The notes: generated by a model from the letters alone, not told the origin. 64,000 nucleotides of DNA from Actibacterium sp. XHP0104 (GCF_025751515.1 NZ_JAOWLE010000002.1:124001-188000), one strand, 5' to 3'; positions 26,009 to 34,774 are shown, counted from the stretch's first letter. Made by a program: numbers and translations.

Positions 26009-27748
26009 ATGTCCGACAAGGTCGCCGAGGGGCGTATCACCATGGCAACGATCGGCGCGCTGGCCGGTTTGTGCCAGTGGTATCTGATCGACATACTGAC
26101 CGATCTGTTGTCGGACAACTTGACGCTTTTGTTGTTTATTACAGCAAATTACGGTGTGTTCTTCGTGTCGCTTCTGGCGTTGATCGGCCCGTTGCGCATC
26201 GGCCCGGCGGCGCTGTGGTCGACATGGCAGGCGCTGGCGGTTGCGGGGTTGCTGACCTGGGCCAGCCTGCGCTTTGAACAGCTCGATGATTTTCTGCAAA
26301 CGCCCTACGCACTGGCCGCTTCCGCCATCATCGCGCTGATACCGCTGCCCTTCATCATCACCCGCCGGGTCGAAGGCCGCTGGCTCGACTACTCCGGCCT
26401 GTTCAATCACAGCTGGAACATCGTCGTGCGCTATGCGGCGTCCTGGGTGTTCGTTGGCGTGGTCTGGGGCGTGATCATGTTGTCGGACGCGTTGTTTCAG
26501 CTCATCGGCATCGACGCGATCGAGCAACTGCTCGACCTGGACCCGGTGCCCTTCATGCTGACTGGCGCAATCCTGGGCCTTGGCCTGGCCGTGGTGAACG
26601 AGCTGTCGGATTACGTGTCGCCCTTCCTGGTGCTGCGCCTGTTGCGGCTGCTGCTGCCGGTGGTGCTGGTGGTCAGCGTGGTCTTTCTGATCGCATTGCC
26701 GATCCGTGGCCTGTCACAGCTCTTTGGCGCCTTTTCGGCGGCGGGCACGCTGATGGCCATGGCGATGGGCGCGGCGACCCTGGTGACCACGGCGCTGGAT
26801 AGAGACGAGACCCATGCCGTGCGGTCACCCGCGATGCGTGCCATGACACAGCTGACCGCGCTGGTTATTCCGGCGCTCGGGGCGCTGGCGGTCGCGGCGA
26901 TCTGGATGCGCGTGGCCCAATACGGCTGGACGCCGACCCGGCTGTTGGCGGCCACGAGCGCGGCGCTGGTCATGGGCTATGGCCTGTCCTACGCGCTGGC
27001 GGTGGCGCTGCGCCGCAACTGGGGCGCCCGGATTCGTGCCGCCAATACCTGGATGGCGCTGGTGCTGGTCGCGGTGGCGGTGCTGTGGCTGAGCCCGGTG
27101 ATGAACCCCGAACGCATTGCCACCAACAGCCAGATCGCCCGCTACGAGGCCGGCAAGGTCAGTGCCGAAGATATCGACCTGTGGAGCATCGGCCGCGAAT
27201 GGGGTCGCGCCGGCGAGGCCGGGCTGGATCGTCTGGCTGCACTTGAGGGTTCGGATGCCGATCAGCTGAAACAGCGCCTGACCGCCCTGGCCGAGGCCGA
27301 CAACAAATACGCCTTTCACGATGCCGAGGCCCAGCCGAAGAACGAAAAGGCCGCCCTGGCCCTGCACGAGCTGATCCCTGTTCTGCCCGAGGGTCTCAGC
27401 CTGCCGGACGAGGCCCTGCTGACGCTGAACCGATGGGATGTGAATAACATCGTCGAAAGCTGCGCCAAGCCCACGCCTGCCGGCAATCCGGGCTGTCTGG
27501 CGATCTTCCTTGATCTGACGGATACGCATGAGGGCGACGAGATCGTGTTGGCCTATATCGGCAGGCCCGGCGAACTGTTGGTTCGGGCGCTTTATCCCAA
27601 TGGCGCGGGCGGTTTCGACACACATGGCCACAACTCCATCAAAAACCCGGATGCGCTGGACCTGTTGTTCGAAGGTCAGTTCGAGCTGGCCCCGGTTCCG
27701 GCCCGAATGCTGCGCCTTGATGGGACGGATCTGTTCTTTGGCCGCTGA
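26009..27748 (+). CDS. DUF4153 domain multi-spanning membrane protein
   Basis: A 579-residue protein with about ten hydrophobic segments between residues 12 and 375, then a soluble C-terminal domain of about 200 residues containing an LTLNRWDVNNIVESCAKP segment. This matches the DUF4153 family, whose function is unknown. ATG at 26009 has an AAGGAG site seven bases away. It stands alone, 60 bases before the H-NOX gene; no enzymatic motif is visible. Confidence 0.82.
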   Translation: MSDKVAEGRITMATIGALAGLCQWYLIDILTDLLSDNLTLLLFITANYGVFFVSLLALIGPLRIGPAALWSTWQALAVAGLLTWASLRFEQLDDFLQTPYALAASAIIALIPLPFIITRRVEGRWLDYSGLFNHSWNIVVRYAASWVFVGVVWGVIMLSDALFQLIGIDAIEQLLDLDPVPFMLTGAILGLGLAVVNELSDYVSPFLVLRLLRLLLPVVLVVSVVFLIALPIRGLSQLFGAFSAAGTLMAMAMGAATLVTTALDRDETHAVRSPAMRAMTQLTALVIPALGALAVAAIWMRVAQYGWTPTRLLAATSAALVMGYGLSYALAVALRRNWGARIRAANTWMALVLVAVAVLWLSPVMNPERIATNSQIARYEAGKVSAEDIDLWSIGREWGRAGEAGLDRLAALEGSDADQLKQRLTALAEADNKYAFHDAEAQPKNEKAALALHELIPVLPEGLSLPDEALLTLNRWDVNNIVESCAKPTPAGNPGCLAIFLDLTDTHEGDEIVLAYIGRPGELLVRALYPNGAGGFDTHGHNSIKNPDALDLLFEGQFELAPVPARMLRLDGTDLFFGR

Positions 27749-27751
27749 TCT

Positions 27752-27765
27752 TTAACATTTGTTAA
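27752..27765. promoter_or_regulatory. TTAAC-containing inverted repeat before H-NOX
   Basis: TTAACATTTGTTAA has two TTAA half sites six bases apart. CtrA needs seven, so this is off by one; it may instead be a promoter element or an operator for the H-NOX pair, which starts at 27809. Confidence 0.3.
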
Positions 27766-27808
27766 CGCCTCGTCCCTAGGCTGATCCAGTACGGTTTCGA
27801 GGTTTGGG

Positions 27809-28402
27809 ATGCACGGTCTGATCAACAGGTCCATCCAGTGTTTTGTGCAGGATACCTATGGCGCGCAGGCCTGGCAGCAGGTCGCCGAGGCGGCCGAGGT
27901 GTCGCCCGACGGGTTTGAGGCGATGCTGCGCTATGACGATGTGGTGACCACAAACATGCTGGAATGCCTGTCCGAGCGGCTGTCCAAGCCGCTGGATGTG
28001 CTGCTTGAGGATCTGGGAACCTATCTTGTCGCCAATCCCCGGCTCGAGGCCACGCGCCGCCTGCTACGGTTCGGGGGTGAGGATTTTCTTGAATTCCTGC
28101 ATTCACTCGAGGATCTGCCCGGCCGCGCCCGACTTGCCGTGCCCGACCTCGAACTGCCCGAGCTTGAGGTGCGCGAAGATGGCGCATCGTGCTTTCGGTT
28201 GGTCTGCAACTGGCGCTTTCCGGGCGCCTGCAACCTGATGAGCGGCATCCTGCGGGCCATGGCCGATGACTACGGCGCGCTGGTGGTCCTGGATGTCGAA
28301 TACGGCTATCGCCCCTATGTCCGGATCGAGCTGCTGGATGGCGCCTATGCCGAAGGCCGCCAGTTCGATCTGGCCCGCAAGACGGGGGCTGCCAATGCCT
28401 GA
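27809..28402 (+). CDS. H-NOX heme sensor protein with altered YxSxR motif
   Basis: A 197-residue heme-nitric oxide/oxygen binding protein. The opening MHGLINRSIQCFVQDTYG and the helix EDFLEFLHSL with the proximal heme ligand His98 are typical. The YxSxR motif that grips the heme propionates is, by my alignment, V-C-N-W-R at 132-136: the Arg is kept, while Tyr and Ser are replaced by Val and Asn. Heme may therefore bind less tightly or in another pose. The next gene encodes an HNOBA-GGDEF protein and overlaps the stop by eight bases, so NO sensing is presumably coupled to c-di-GMP. Confidence 0.9.
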   Translation: MHGLINRSIQCFVQDTYGAQAWQQVAEAAEVSPDGFEAMLRYDDVVTTNMLECLSERLSKPLDVLLEDLGTYLVANPRLEATRRLLRFGGEDFLEFLHSLEDLPGRARLAVPDLELPELEVREDGASCFRLVCNWRFPGACNLMSGILRAMADDYGALVVLDVEYGYRPYVRIELLDGAYAEGRQFDLARKTGAANA

Positions 28403-29408
28403 TCGCCTGATTCTGCACCCCGATGCCGTGGCGCGGCTGATGCCGCTGCATCTGTGGTTGACGCCTGATGGCATGATCCGCCAGGTCGGGCCGACATTGC
28501 AAAAGCTGCGCCCCGGGATCGAGATGCCGGGGGGCGAGTTCGACGATCTGTTCGACCTGCGCCGCCCGCGCGATGCGGGTCCGATCTGGCGGCTGGGCGA
28601 CGGGGCCACGATGCGGGTGCAACTGGCCTTTCGCGGCACGTCGGGCACAGCGCTCAAGGGGCTGGCGATCGGGCTGGGCAAGGGGCGGGGCGTGCTGATC
28701 AACCTGTCTTTCGGCATCTCGGTGGTCGACGCCGTGGCGCAGTTCGGGCTGACGCTGGGTGACTTTGCCGCAACCGACCTGGCGGTCGAGATGCTCTATC
28801 TGGTCGAGGCGAAAACCGCGGTCGAGGCCGAAACCCGCCGCCTGACGCAGCGCCTGCAACTGGCCCGGATCGCGGCAGAGGAACAGGCCTATACCGACAC
28901 GCTGACCGGGCTGAAAAACCGCCGCGCGCTGCAGCCGGTCATGGCGCGGCTGCTGGAACAGCCCGCCGCCTTTGGCGTGATGCATGTCGACCTGGATTAT
29001 TTCAAAGAGGTGAACGACACCCATGGCCACGCGGCCGGCGATCACGTGCTGCAACAGGCGGCGCAGATCCTGCAGCAGGAAACGCGCGCGAGCGATACGG
29101 TTATCCGGCTTGGGGGCGACGAATTCGTGCTGCTGCTCGACGGGCCGATGACCATGGCCAGAATGCGCGCCATCGCCCAACGGATCATCGAAAGGCTCCA
29201 GGAACCGATCCCGTTCGAGGGAAACCTGTGCCGCATCTCGGCCAGCATCGGCGCGGCCCTGTCGTCGGATTACGACCACCCGGAACCCGAGCAACTGCTG
29301 CATGACGCCGATATGGCGCTTTACGCGTCGAAACGTGCCGGTCGCGCGCGGCTGAGCATGGCAAATGGGCAGGAACAGGCGACGGCCGGCTGGGGTACTT
29401 TGGGGTAA
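28395..29408 (+). CDS. HNOBA-GGDEF diguanylate cyclase partner of H-NOX
   Basis: A 337-residue protein. Residues 1-130 form an H-NOX-associated PAS-like domain (HPDAVARLMPLHLWLTPDGMIRQVGPTLQKL), then a coiled-coil around 135-170, then a GGDEF domain with TDTLTGLKNRRAL, DLDYFKEVND and the intact active site GGDEF, plus the inhibitory I-site RASD five residues before it. It should make c-di-GMP, with activity set by the H-NOX protein. Start ATG at 28395 lies inside the H-NOX end. No EAL domain is present, unlike many H-NOX partners. Confidence 0.92.
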   Translation: MPDRLILHPDAVARLMPLHLWLTPDGMIRQVGPTLQKLRPGIEMPGGEFDDLFDLRRPRDAGPIWRLGDGATMRVQLAFRGTSGTALKGLAIGLGKGRGVLINLSFGISVVDAVAQFGLTLGDFAATDLAVEMLYLVEAKTAVEAETRRLTQRLQLARIAAEEQAYTDTLTGLKNRRALQPVMARLLEQPAAFGVMHVDLDYFKEVNDTHGHAAGDHVLQQAAQILQQETRASDTVIRLGGDEFVLLLDGPMTMARMRAIAQRIIERLQEPIPFEGNLCRISASIGAALSSDYDHPEPEQLLHDADMALYASKRAGRARLSMANGQEQATAGWGTLG

Positions 29409-29418
29409 TACAGGGGAG

Positions 29419-29493
29419 TGGCAGCCCGTAGGGGAATCGAACCCCTCTTTCCAGGTTGAAAACCTGGCGTCCTAACCGATAGACGAACGGGCC
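29419..29493 (-). tRNA. tRNA-Glu(TTC), second of a tandem pair
   Basis: A 75-base tRNA with acceptor GGCCCGT/ACGGGCT, anticodon arm CCAGG-TTTTCAA-CCTGG (anticodon TTC), T-arm GGGGTTCGATTCCCC and encoded GCCA 3' end. Identical to the copy at 29525-29599. The 31-base gap holds no promoter, so both are co-transcribed. Confidence 0.97.
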
Positions 29494-29524
29494 ACATCCT
29501 ATGCCCGGAAAACCTTGTGAAAGG

Positions 29525-29599
29525 TGGCAGCCCGTAGGGGAATCGAACCCCTCTTTCCAGGTTGAAAACCTGGCGTCCTAACCGATAGACGAACGGGCC
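29525..29599 (-). tRNA. tRNA-Glu(TTC), first of a tandem pair
   Basis: Identical 75-base copy, anticodon TTC, encoded CCA at 29525-29527. It is nearest to the promoter at 29619-29647. Confidence 0.97.
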
Positions 29600-29618
29600 A
29601 TATCAAGGCGTGACGCGG

Positions 29619-29647
29619 TAATTAGGGAAATTGCCGCAGCAGCGCAA
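29619..29647 (-). promoter_or_regulatory. Housekeeping promoter of the tRNA-Glu pair
   Basis: Minus strand -35 TTGCGC (29642-29647), exactly 17 bases, -10 TAATTA (29619-29624), with CCTC before TTGC as in the tRNA-Gly and tRNA-His promoters. Confidence 0.7.
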
Positions 29648-29678
29648 GAGGATTCTGGGAAAAATTCGCGGGGGTTGG

Positions 29679-31433
29679 TCACTGGGCGGGCGCGGCGTCT
29701 TCCAGCCGCAGTTGCACCCGCTGCCGGCCGCCCCAGCTGTTGATTTCCAGCCGCCCGGCCAGGTGGAATCGTGCGCCGCCATGGCCCATCAGCATCGGTC
29801 CCAGCCCGCTGTCGAAGGCGCCAAAGGCAATCGCATCCAGCCGCGGCCCCATCCCGTCGCCAAAGGCGATTTTCAGATGGGTTTCACCGACTTGCTTGGC
29901 AAAGCCGATCTGCATGTCGGCAAAGGCAAAGCGCGGGGCGGGGGCGCTGGCGCCAAAGGGTCCGGCGGCCTCGATCTGTTCGATCAGCTCGATCGTGGCG
30001 GCCCCCGGCATCAGCATCCCCGACAGGCGCAGATCCGCCGGGCCCGCGTCGCCCGCGCCCTGTTTTTCCAACAGTTCGGCCAGCCGCGCCATCGCCGGTT
30101 CCAGCTGATCGCGCGCCACGGTCAGGCCGGCCGCCATGCGATGCCCGCCGCCCTTGAGCAACAACCCCTCGGCTGTCAGCCGATGCACCGATGCGCCCAG
30201 ATCGACGCCCGAGATCGACCGGCCCGAGCCTTTGCCCTCGTCCCCGTCCAGCCCGATGACCACGGCGGGACGGTTGGTGGCCTCTTTCAGGCGGCTGGCG
30301 ACGATGCCCACGACGCCCGGATGCCAGCCTTCGCCCGCCGCCCAGACCAGCGGCGCATCAAGCCCGCGTGCCTCGGCCTGGGCCAGGGCGGCGTCGCGCA
30401 CGGCGTTTTCGATCTCGCGGCGTTCGGTGTTGAGCTGGTCCAGCCGTTCGGCCAGCGCAGCGGCCTCGTGCGGGTCGGCGGTGGACAGCAGCCGCGCACC
30501 CAGATCGGCCTGGCCGATCCGCCCGCCCGCGTTGACGCGCGGCCCCAGCAGAAACCCCAGGTGATAGGGCGTGGGCGCGGTGTCCATTCGTGCCACATCC
30601 GCCAGCGCCACCAGCCCCGGTCGCGCGCGACGTGCCATCACCGTCAGCCCCTGGCGCACCAGCGCGCGGTTTACTCCGATCAGAGGCGCCACGTCGGCCA
30701 CGGTGGCCAGCGCCACAAGGTCGAGATAGCCCAGCATATTCGGCCCGGTCGTGCCGTCGGCACGCAGCTGCCGCCCGGCCTCGACCAGCATCAGGAATAC
30801 CACGCCCGCCGCGCAGAGATGGCCCAGATCGCCGCTTTCGTCCTGACGGTTGGGGTTCACGACTGCCAGCGCGGGCGGCAGGGTTTCGGCGCCCAGGTGG
30901 TGATCCAGCACCACCACGTCGGCGCCTTCGGCGGCGGCGATGGGCTCGTGGCTTAGCGTGCCGCAATCGACACAGATGATCAGGTCGTGATCGCGCGCCA
31001 GCGCCTGCATGGCGGGCACGTTGGGGCCATAGCCCTCGTCGATGCGGTCGGGAATGTAGAGGGTTGCGCGGTGGCCCATCTCGCGCAGCCAGGTCAGGAT
31101 CAGCGCCGCCGAGGCGCCGCCATCGACATCGTAATCGGCAAAGACGGCGATGCGTTCGCGGGCCTTGAGCGCGGCCACGAACCGTTCCGCCGCCTTGCCC
31201 ATGTCGCGCAGGGTCAGCGGGTCGGGCAGCAGGTCGCGCAGGGCAGGGGCCAGATAGGCCTCGGCCGCGTCGGGCGCGACGCCACGCTGTGCCAGCACCC
31301 GGCAGACCGGGGCGGGCAGGCGGGTGATCTGGGCCATGGCCTCGGCCTGGCGGTCCTGTTCGGCATCGGGGCCGACCCAGCGCCGCCCCGTGGCCGAAGC
31401 CTCGACCCCCAGAAAGGCGGGTTTGGCCGTCAC
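29679..31433 (-). CDS. recJ: Single-stranded-DNA-specific exonuclease RecJ
   Basis: 5'-3' exonuclease for recombination and mismatch repair, 584 residues. DHH-family motifs are present: FADYDVDGGASA (motif I), CVDCGT, VLDHHLG (motif III) and the DHHA1 part with GRSISGVDLG and KGGGHRMAAG. The natural N-terminus FLGVEASATGRRW precedes the first ATG, so the GTG at 31431-31433, which overlaps the glpX stop as GTGA, is chosen as start. Usual partner order glpX-recJ in this group. Confidence 0.96.
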   Translation of the reverse strand: MTAKPAFLGVEASATGRRWVGPDAEQDRQAEAMAQITRLPAPVCRVLAQRGVAPDAAEAYLAPALRDLLPDPLTLRDMGKAAERFVAALKARERIAVFADYDVDGGASAALILTWLREMGHRATLYIPDRIDEGYGPNVPAMQALARDHDLIICVDCGTLSHEPIAAAEGADVVVLDHHLGAETLPPALAVVNPNRQDESGDLGHLCAAGVVFLMLVEAGRQLRADGTTGPNMLGYLDLVALATVADVAPLIGVNRALVRQGLTVMARRARPGLVALADVARMDTAPTPYHLGFLLGPRVNAGGRIGQADLGARLLSTADPHEAAALAERLDQLNTERREIENAVRDAALAQAEARGLDAPLVWAAGEGWHPGVVGIVASRLKEATNRPAVVIGLDGDEGKGSGRSISGVDLGASVHRLTAEGLLLKGGGHRMAAGLTVARDQLEPAMARLAELLEKQGAGDAGPADLRLSGMLMPGAATIELIEQIEAAGPFGASAPAPRFAFADMQIGFAKQVGETHLKIAFGDGMGPRLDAIAFGAFDSGLGPMLMGHGGARFHLAGRLEINSWGGRQRVQLRLEDAAPAQ

Positions 31434-32395
31434 TTCACCGGGTTGCGGTAGACCATGCGCCGCACCGATCCGGTTTTCGAACGCATCAGGATGGTTTCGG
31501 TGGTCAGATAGCCGGGCTCGCGCTTGATGCCGCGCACGACCGAGCCGTCGGTCACGCCGGTGGCGGCAAAGATCACGTCCTGGGTGACCAGCTCGTCGCG
31601 GGCATAGACCTTGTCGAGATCCTGGATGCCGGCGCGGCGGGCGCGGGCGACCTCGTCTTCGTTGCGGAAGACCAGCTTGCCCCACATCTGGCCGCCCATG
31701 CATTTCAGGGCCGAGGCCGCCAGCACGCCCTCGGGCGCGCCGCCGGTGCCCATATACATGTCGATGCCGGTGATGTCGGCCTCGGCGCAGTGGATCACGC
31801 CGGCCACGTCGCCATCGGTGATCAGGCGGATCGCGGCGCCGGTTTCGCGGATCTCGGCGATCATGTCTTCGTGGCGCGGACGTTCCAGCACGCAGACGGT
31901 GATGTCGCTGTCGTCACAGCCGCGGGCCTTGGCCAGGGCGCGCACGCGCTCAGAGGGGCTCATGTCCAGGCTGACCACATCGGTGGGATAGCCCGGCCCG
32001 ATGGCCAGCTTTTCCATATAGGTGTCGGGCGCGTGCAGCAGGGTGCCGCGCGGCGCCATCGCGATGACGGTCAGCGCGTTCGGCATGTCCTTGGCGGTCA
32101 GGGTGGTGCCTTCCAGCGGGTCCAGCGCGATATCGACCGCGGGGCCGTAACCGGTGCCGACCTCTTCGCCGATATAGAGCATCGGCGCCTCGTCGCGCTC
32201 GCCCTCGCCGATGACGACGACGCCCGAGATATCCAGCAGGTTCAGCTGGTCGCGCATGGCGTTGACGGCGGCCTGGTCGGCGGCTTTCTCGTCACCGCGG
32301 CCCACCAGCTTGGCCGAGGCCATCGCGGCCGCCTCGGAAACACGGGCCAGACCCAGCGAAAGCATGCGGTCGTTAAAGGCGGCGGTATCGGGCAT
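31430..32395 (-). CDS. glpX: Class II fructose-1,6-bisphosphatase
   Basis: Gluconeogenic phosphatase of 321 residues. GlpX signatures are GEGERDEAPMLYIGEEVG (metal-binding, near 74-91), DPLEGTT, and GTGGAPEGVLAASALKCMGG. ATG at 32395 follows AGGA. The only fructose bisphosphatase gene in view; coupled to recJ downstream by a four-base overlap and 82 bases after hom on the same strand. Confidence 0.97.
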   Translation of the reverse strand: MPDTAAFNDRMLSLGLARVSEAAAMASAKLVGRGDEKAADQAAVNAMRDQLNLLDISGVVVIGEGERDEAPMLYIGEEVGTGYGPAVDIALDPLEGTTLTAKDMPNALTVIAMAPRGTLLHAPDTYMEKLAIGPGYPTDVVSLDMSPSERVRALAKARGCDDSDITVCVLERPRHEDMIAEIRETGAAIRLITDGDVAGVIHCAEADITGIDMYMGTGGAPEGVLAASALKCMGGQMWGKLVFRNEDEVARARRAGIQDLDKVYARDELVTQDVIFAATGVTDGSVVRGIKREPGYLTTETILMRSKTGSVRRMVYRNPVK

Positions 32396-32477
32396 GGGAA
32401 AATCCTGTCTGGGTCGGTTTGATAAATCGTTAAGTATTCCTAGCCCGTGTCGGGCCGGTGACACAAGGCGGCGAGGC

Positions 32478-33764
32478 TCAGACCTCTTCGATGCGGATGG
32501 CCACGGGTTCGCCCTCGACCACGCCGGTGGCGGCAAAGCCGGCCATGGCATGATCCAGCGCGTCGCGCGTGGTTTTATGGGTGACGATCAGCACGGGGGC
32601 GGTCTCGTTCGAGTGGCCATACTGGCGCATCCGGTCGATCGAGATCCCGGCCTCGCCCAGGGCGGCGGCGACCTTGGCCAGAGCGCCGGGTTTGTCGAAC
32701 AGGCGCATCCGCAGGTAATAGGGCGCGGGCACGGCGGCCTTGGCGGGGGGCGCGGGTTCCAGTTGCGCGGCGGGCACGCCAAAGGTGGGCACGCGGATGC
32801 CTCGGGCAATGTCGATCACATCGGACATCACCGCGCTGGCGGTCGGGCCTTCGCCGGCTCCGGCGCCGCGCAGCACGATTTGGCCGACGCTGTCACCTTC
32901 GAGAACGACCATGTTGGTGCCGCCGTCCAGCTGGCCCAGCGGGCTGGTGTCGGGCACCAGGCAGGGCGACATGCGCTGTTCCAGGCCGCGCCCGGTCATC
33001 TGGGCCACGCCCAGCAGCTTGATCTTAAAGCCCATGTCGGCGGCGTGGCGGATATCCTGGATCGAGATCCGCTCGATCCCCTCCAGCTCGACCGCGTCAA
33101 AGGCCACGCGGGTGCCAAAGGCCACCGAGGCCAGCAGCGACAGCTTGTGCCCGGCGTCGATCCCGCCCACGTCCAGCGTGGGGTCGGCCTCGAGATAGCC
33201 CAGCTGATTGGCCTCCTCAAAAACGTCCGCATAAGGCAGGCCCGAGCTTTCCATCCGGGTCAGGATATAGTTGCAGGTGCCATTCATCACGCCCATCACG
33301 CGGCGGATGGCATTGCCGGCCAGGCCTTCGGTCAGGGCCTTGACCACCGGGATGCCGCCAGCGACGGCGGCCTCGAACCGGATGACCACATCGGCGGCCT
33401 CGGCCTGTTCGGCCAGGTCCTGCCCGTGCAGCGCCAGCATCGCCTTGTTGGCGGTGACCACATCCTTGCCGGCGGCGATGGCGGCCTGGGTGGCGTCTTT
33501 GGCGGGGCCCTCGGCGCCGCCCATCAGCTCGACGAACACGTCCACATCATCGCGGGTGGCCAGGGCGACGGGGTCGTCCTCCCACGCATAGGCCGACAGA
33601 TCGGCGCCGCGATCCTTGTCGCGCGACCGCGCCGAGACCGCCGTGATCACCACGGGGCGGCCCGAACGGGCGGCCAGCAGATCGCCATGGGCCTGAATGA
33701 TTTTCACGACGCCGATGCCGACAGTGCCAAGCCCGGCAATGCCAAGGCGCAGAGGGGTGGTCAT
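32478..33764 (-). CDS. hom: Homoserine dehydrogenase
   Basis: Reduces aspartate semialdehyde to homoserine for threonine, methionine and isoleucine. The 428-residue product has the NAD(P) loop GLGTVG (11-16), VTANKAML, the catalytic-domain GVMNGTCNYIL and EADPTLDVGGIDAGHKL, and a C-terminal ACT domain (YYLRMRLFDKPGALAKVAAALGEAGISIDRM) for feedback by threonine. Complete and of normal length. Confidence 0.97.
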   Translation of the reverse strand: MTTPLRLGIAGLGTVGIGVVKIIQAHGDLLAARSGRPVVITAVSARSRDKDRGADLSAYAWEDDPVALATRDDVDVFVELMGGAEGPAKDATQAAIAAGKDVVTANKAMLALHGQDLAEQAEAADVVIRFEAAVAGGIPVVKALTEGLAGNAIRRVMGVMNGTCNYILTRMESSGLPYADVFEEANQLGYLEADPTLDVGGIDAGHKLSLLASVAFGTRVAFDAVELEGIERISIQDIRHAADMGFKIKLLGVAQMTGRGLEQRMSPCLVPDTSPLGQLDGGTNMVVLEGDSVGQIVLRGAGAGEGPTASAVMSDVIDIARGIRVPTFGVPAAQLEPAPPAKAAVPAPYYLRMRLFDKPGALAKVAAALGEAGISIDRMRQYGHSNETAPVLIVTHKTTRDALDHAMAGFAATGVVEGEPVAIRIEEV

Positions 33765-33838
33765 GGAGGGCTCCAGATCAACAGAATTCCGCGCGTCTGT
33801 TACCCTGTCATGCGCAAGCTTGCAACGTGTCGCGGCGC

Positions 33839-34102
33839 TTATTCCGGGCTGATCTTGCGCAGTGCCGCCGCCCGCGCCCGCAGCCCGGCCGCGCGCCGCT
33901 GCAGATCGCTGCCCGAGTCCTCGTCAAGCCGGGGGTCGTGCAGGTCGCCCATGACATGCTCGATCGGGATCAATTCGGGGTAGGGGCCGGTGGTGCCGGT
34001 ATCGCGCATGGCGGCATCGACCTGCGGAAAATCGGCACAGCCCGCCAGCATCGCAACTATCAAAACCAACCCGGCCGCGCGCATCATGTTCCCCTTTTGC
34101 AT
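33839..34102 (-). CDS. Small lipoprotein of unknown function
   Basis: Up to 87 residues, with a hydrophobic stretch ending in lipobox AMLAGC (Cys22 if the first ATG is used, Cys16 from the ATG at 34084). The mature part is charged and ends in a helix rich in Arg and Ala (LQRRAAGLRARAAALRK). I recognise no family; similar small lipoproteins are frequent in Rhodobacteraceae. Divergent from the TetR gene over 84 bases. Confidence 0.72.
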   Translation of the reverse strand: MQKGNMMRAAGLVLIVAMLAGCADFPQVDAAMRDTGTTGPYPELIPIEHVMGDLHDPRLDEDSGSDLQRRAAGLRARAAALRKISPE

Positions 34103-34158
34103 GGCCGCACCCTAGACCCGGGCGCAATCCTCGGCAAGCGCTGCGCGGGGGATTGAAC

Positions 34159-34172
34159 TGAACGCACGTTCA
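34159..34172. promoter_or_regulatory. Inverted-repeat operator before the TetR gene
   Basis: TGAACG-CA-CGTTCA, six-base arms around two bases, ends 14 bases before the TetR start codon. Position and symmetry suit autorepression by the TetR protein. Confidence 0.6.
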
Positions 34173-34186
34173 TATAGTCTGGGGGC

Positions 34187-34774
34187 ATGGCACGAAAGAC
34201 TGGTTCGCATTCCGAGATCACTGGCCCGGCGGTTCAGCGCGCGGCGGAAAAGCTGTTTGCGCGCCATGGCTTTGCGGCCGTCTCGATGCGCCAGATCGCG
34301 GCCGAGGTCGGGGTGCAGGCCGGGGCGCTGTATAATTACACCGCCGACAAGCAAAGCCTGCTGTTCGACCTGATGAAGACCCATCTGGATGAGCTGCTTG
34401 CCGCCTGGGAAGAGACCCCGAAAGGCGACACCGCCACGGATCGGCTAGAGGCCTTTTGCCGGTTCCACATCTCGTATCACCTTGACCGGCCCGACGCGGT
34501 GTTCATCGCCTATATGGAACTGCGCAACCTTGAACCCGACAATTTCGCGGTGATCGAGGGGCTGCGCAAAACCTATGAAACCACGCTGGAAGACATCCTG
34601 CGCGCCGGGAAAGAGGCGGGCGAGTTCACCTTGCCCGACACGAAATTGGCCACGCTGGCAGTGATCGCCATGCTGACCGGCGTGACGACCTGGTATCGCG
34701 ACGATGGCCGCCTGAGCCGCGATCGGGTAGAGCGGATCTATTGGAACATGGTGCGCAAGGCCGTCGCCGCCTGA
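34187..34774 (+). CDS. TetR/AcrR family transcriptional regulator
   Basis: A 195-residue regulator. The N-terminal helix-turn-helix is AAEKLFARHGFAAVSMRQIAAEVGVQAGALYNYTADKQSLLFDLM (about residues 17-61), with a helical ligand domain after it. The FRFH-like FHISYHLDRPD segment and RNLEPDN resemble regulators of fatty acyl-CoA metabolism, but this is only a hint. An operator-like inverted repeat stands directly upstream. The nearest possible targets are its own gene, the divergent lipoprotein, or the downstream endonuclease-like gene. Confidence 0.92.
   Translation: MARKTGSHSEITGPAVQRAAEKLFARHGFAAVSMRQIAAEVGVQAGALYNYTADKQSLLFDLMKTHLDELLAAWEETPKGDTATDRLEAFCRFHISYHLDRPDAVFIAYMELRNLEPDNFAVIEGLRKTYETTLEDILRAGKEAGEFTLPDTKLATLAVIAMLTGVTTWYRDDGRLSRDRVERIYWNMVRKAVAA

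Noticed and set aside
32211-33983. A 590-codon plus-strand frame
   Set aside because: Antisense to hom, which is complete with an ACT domain.
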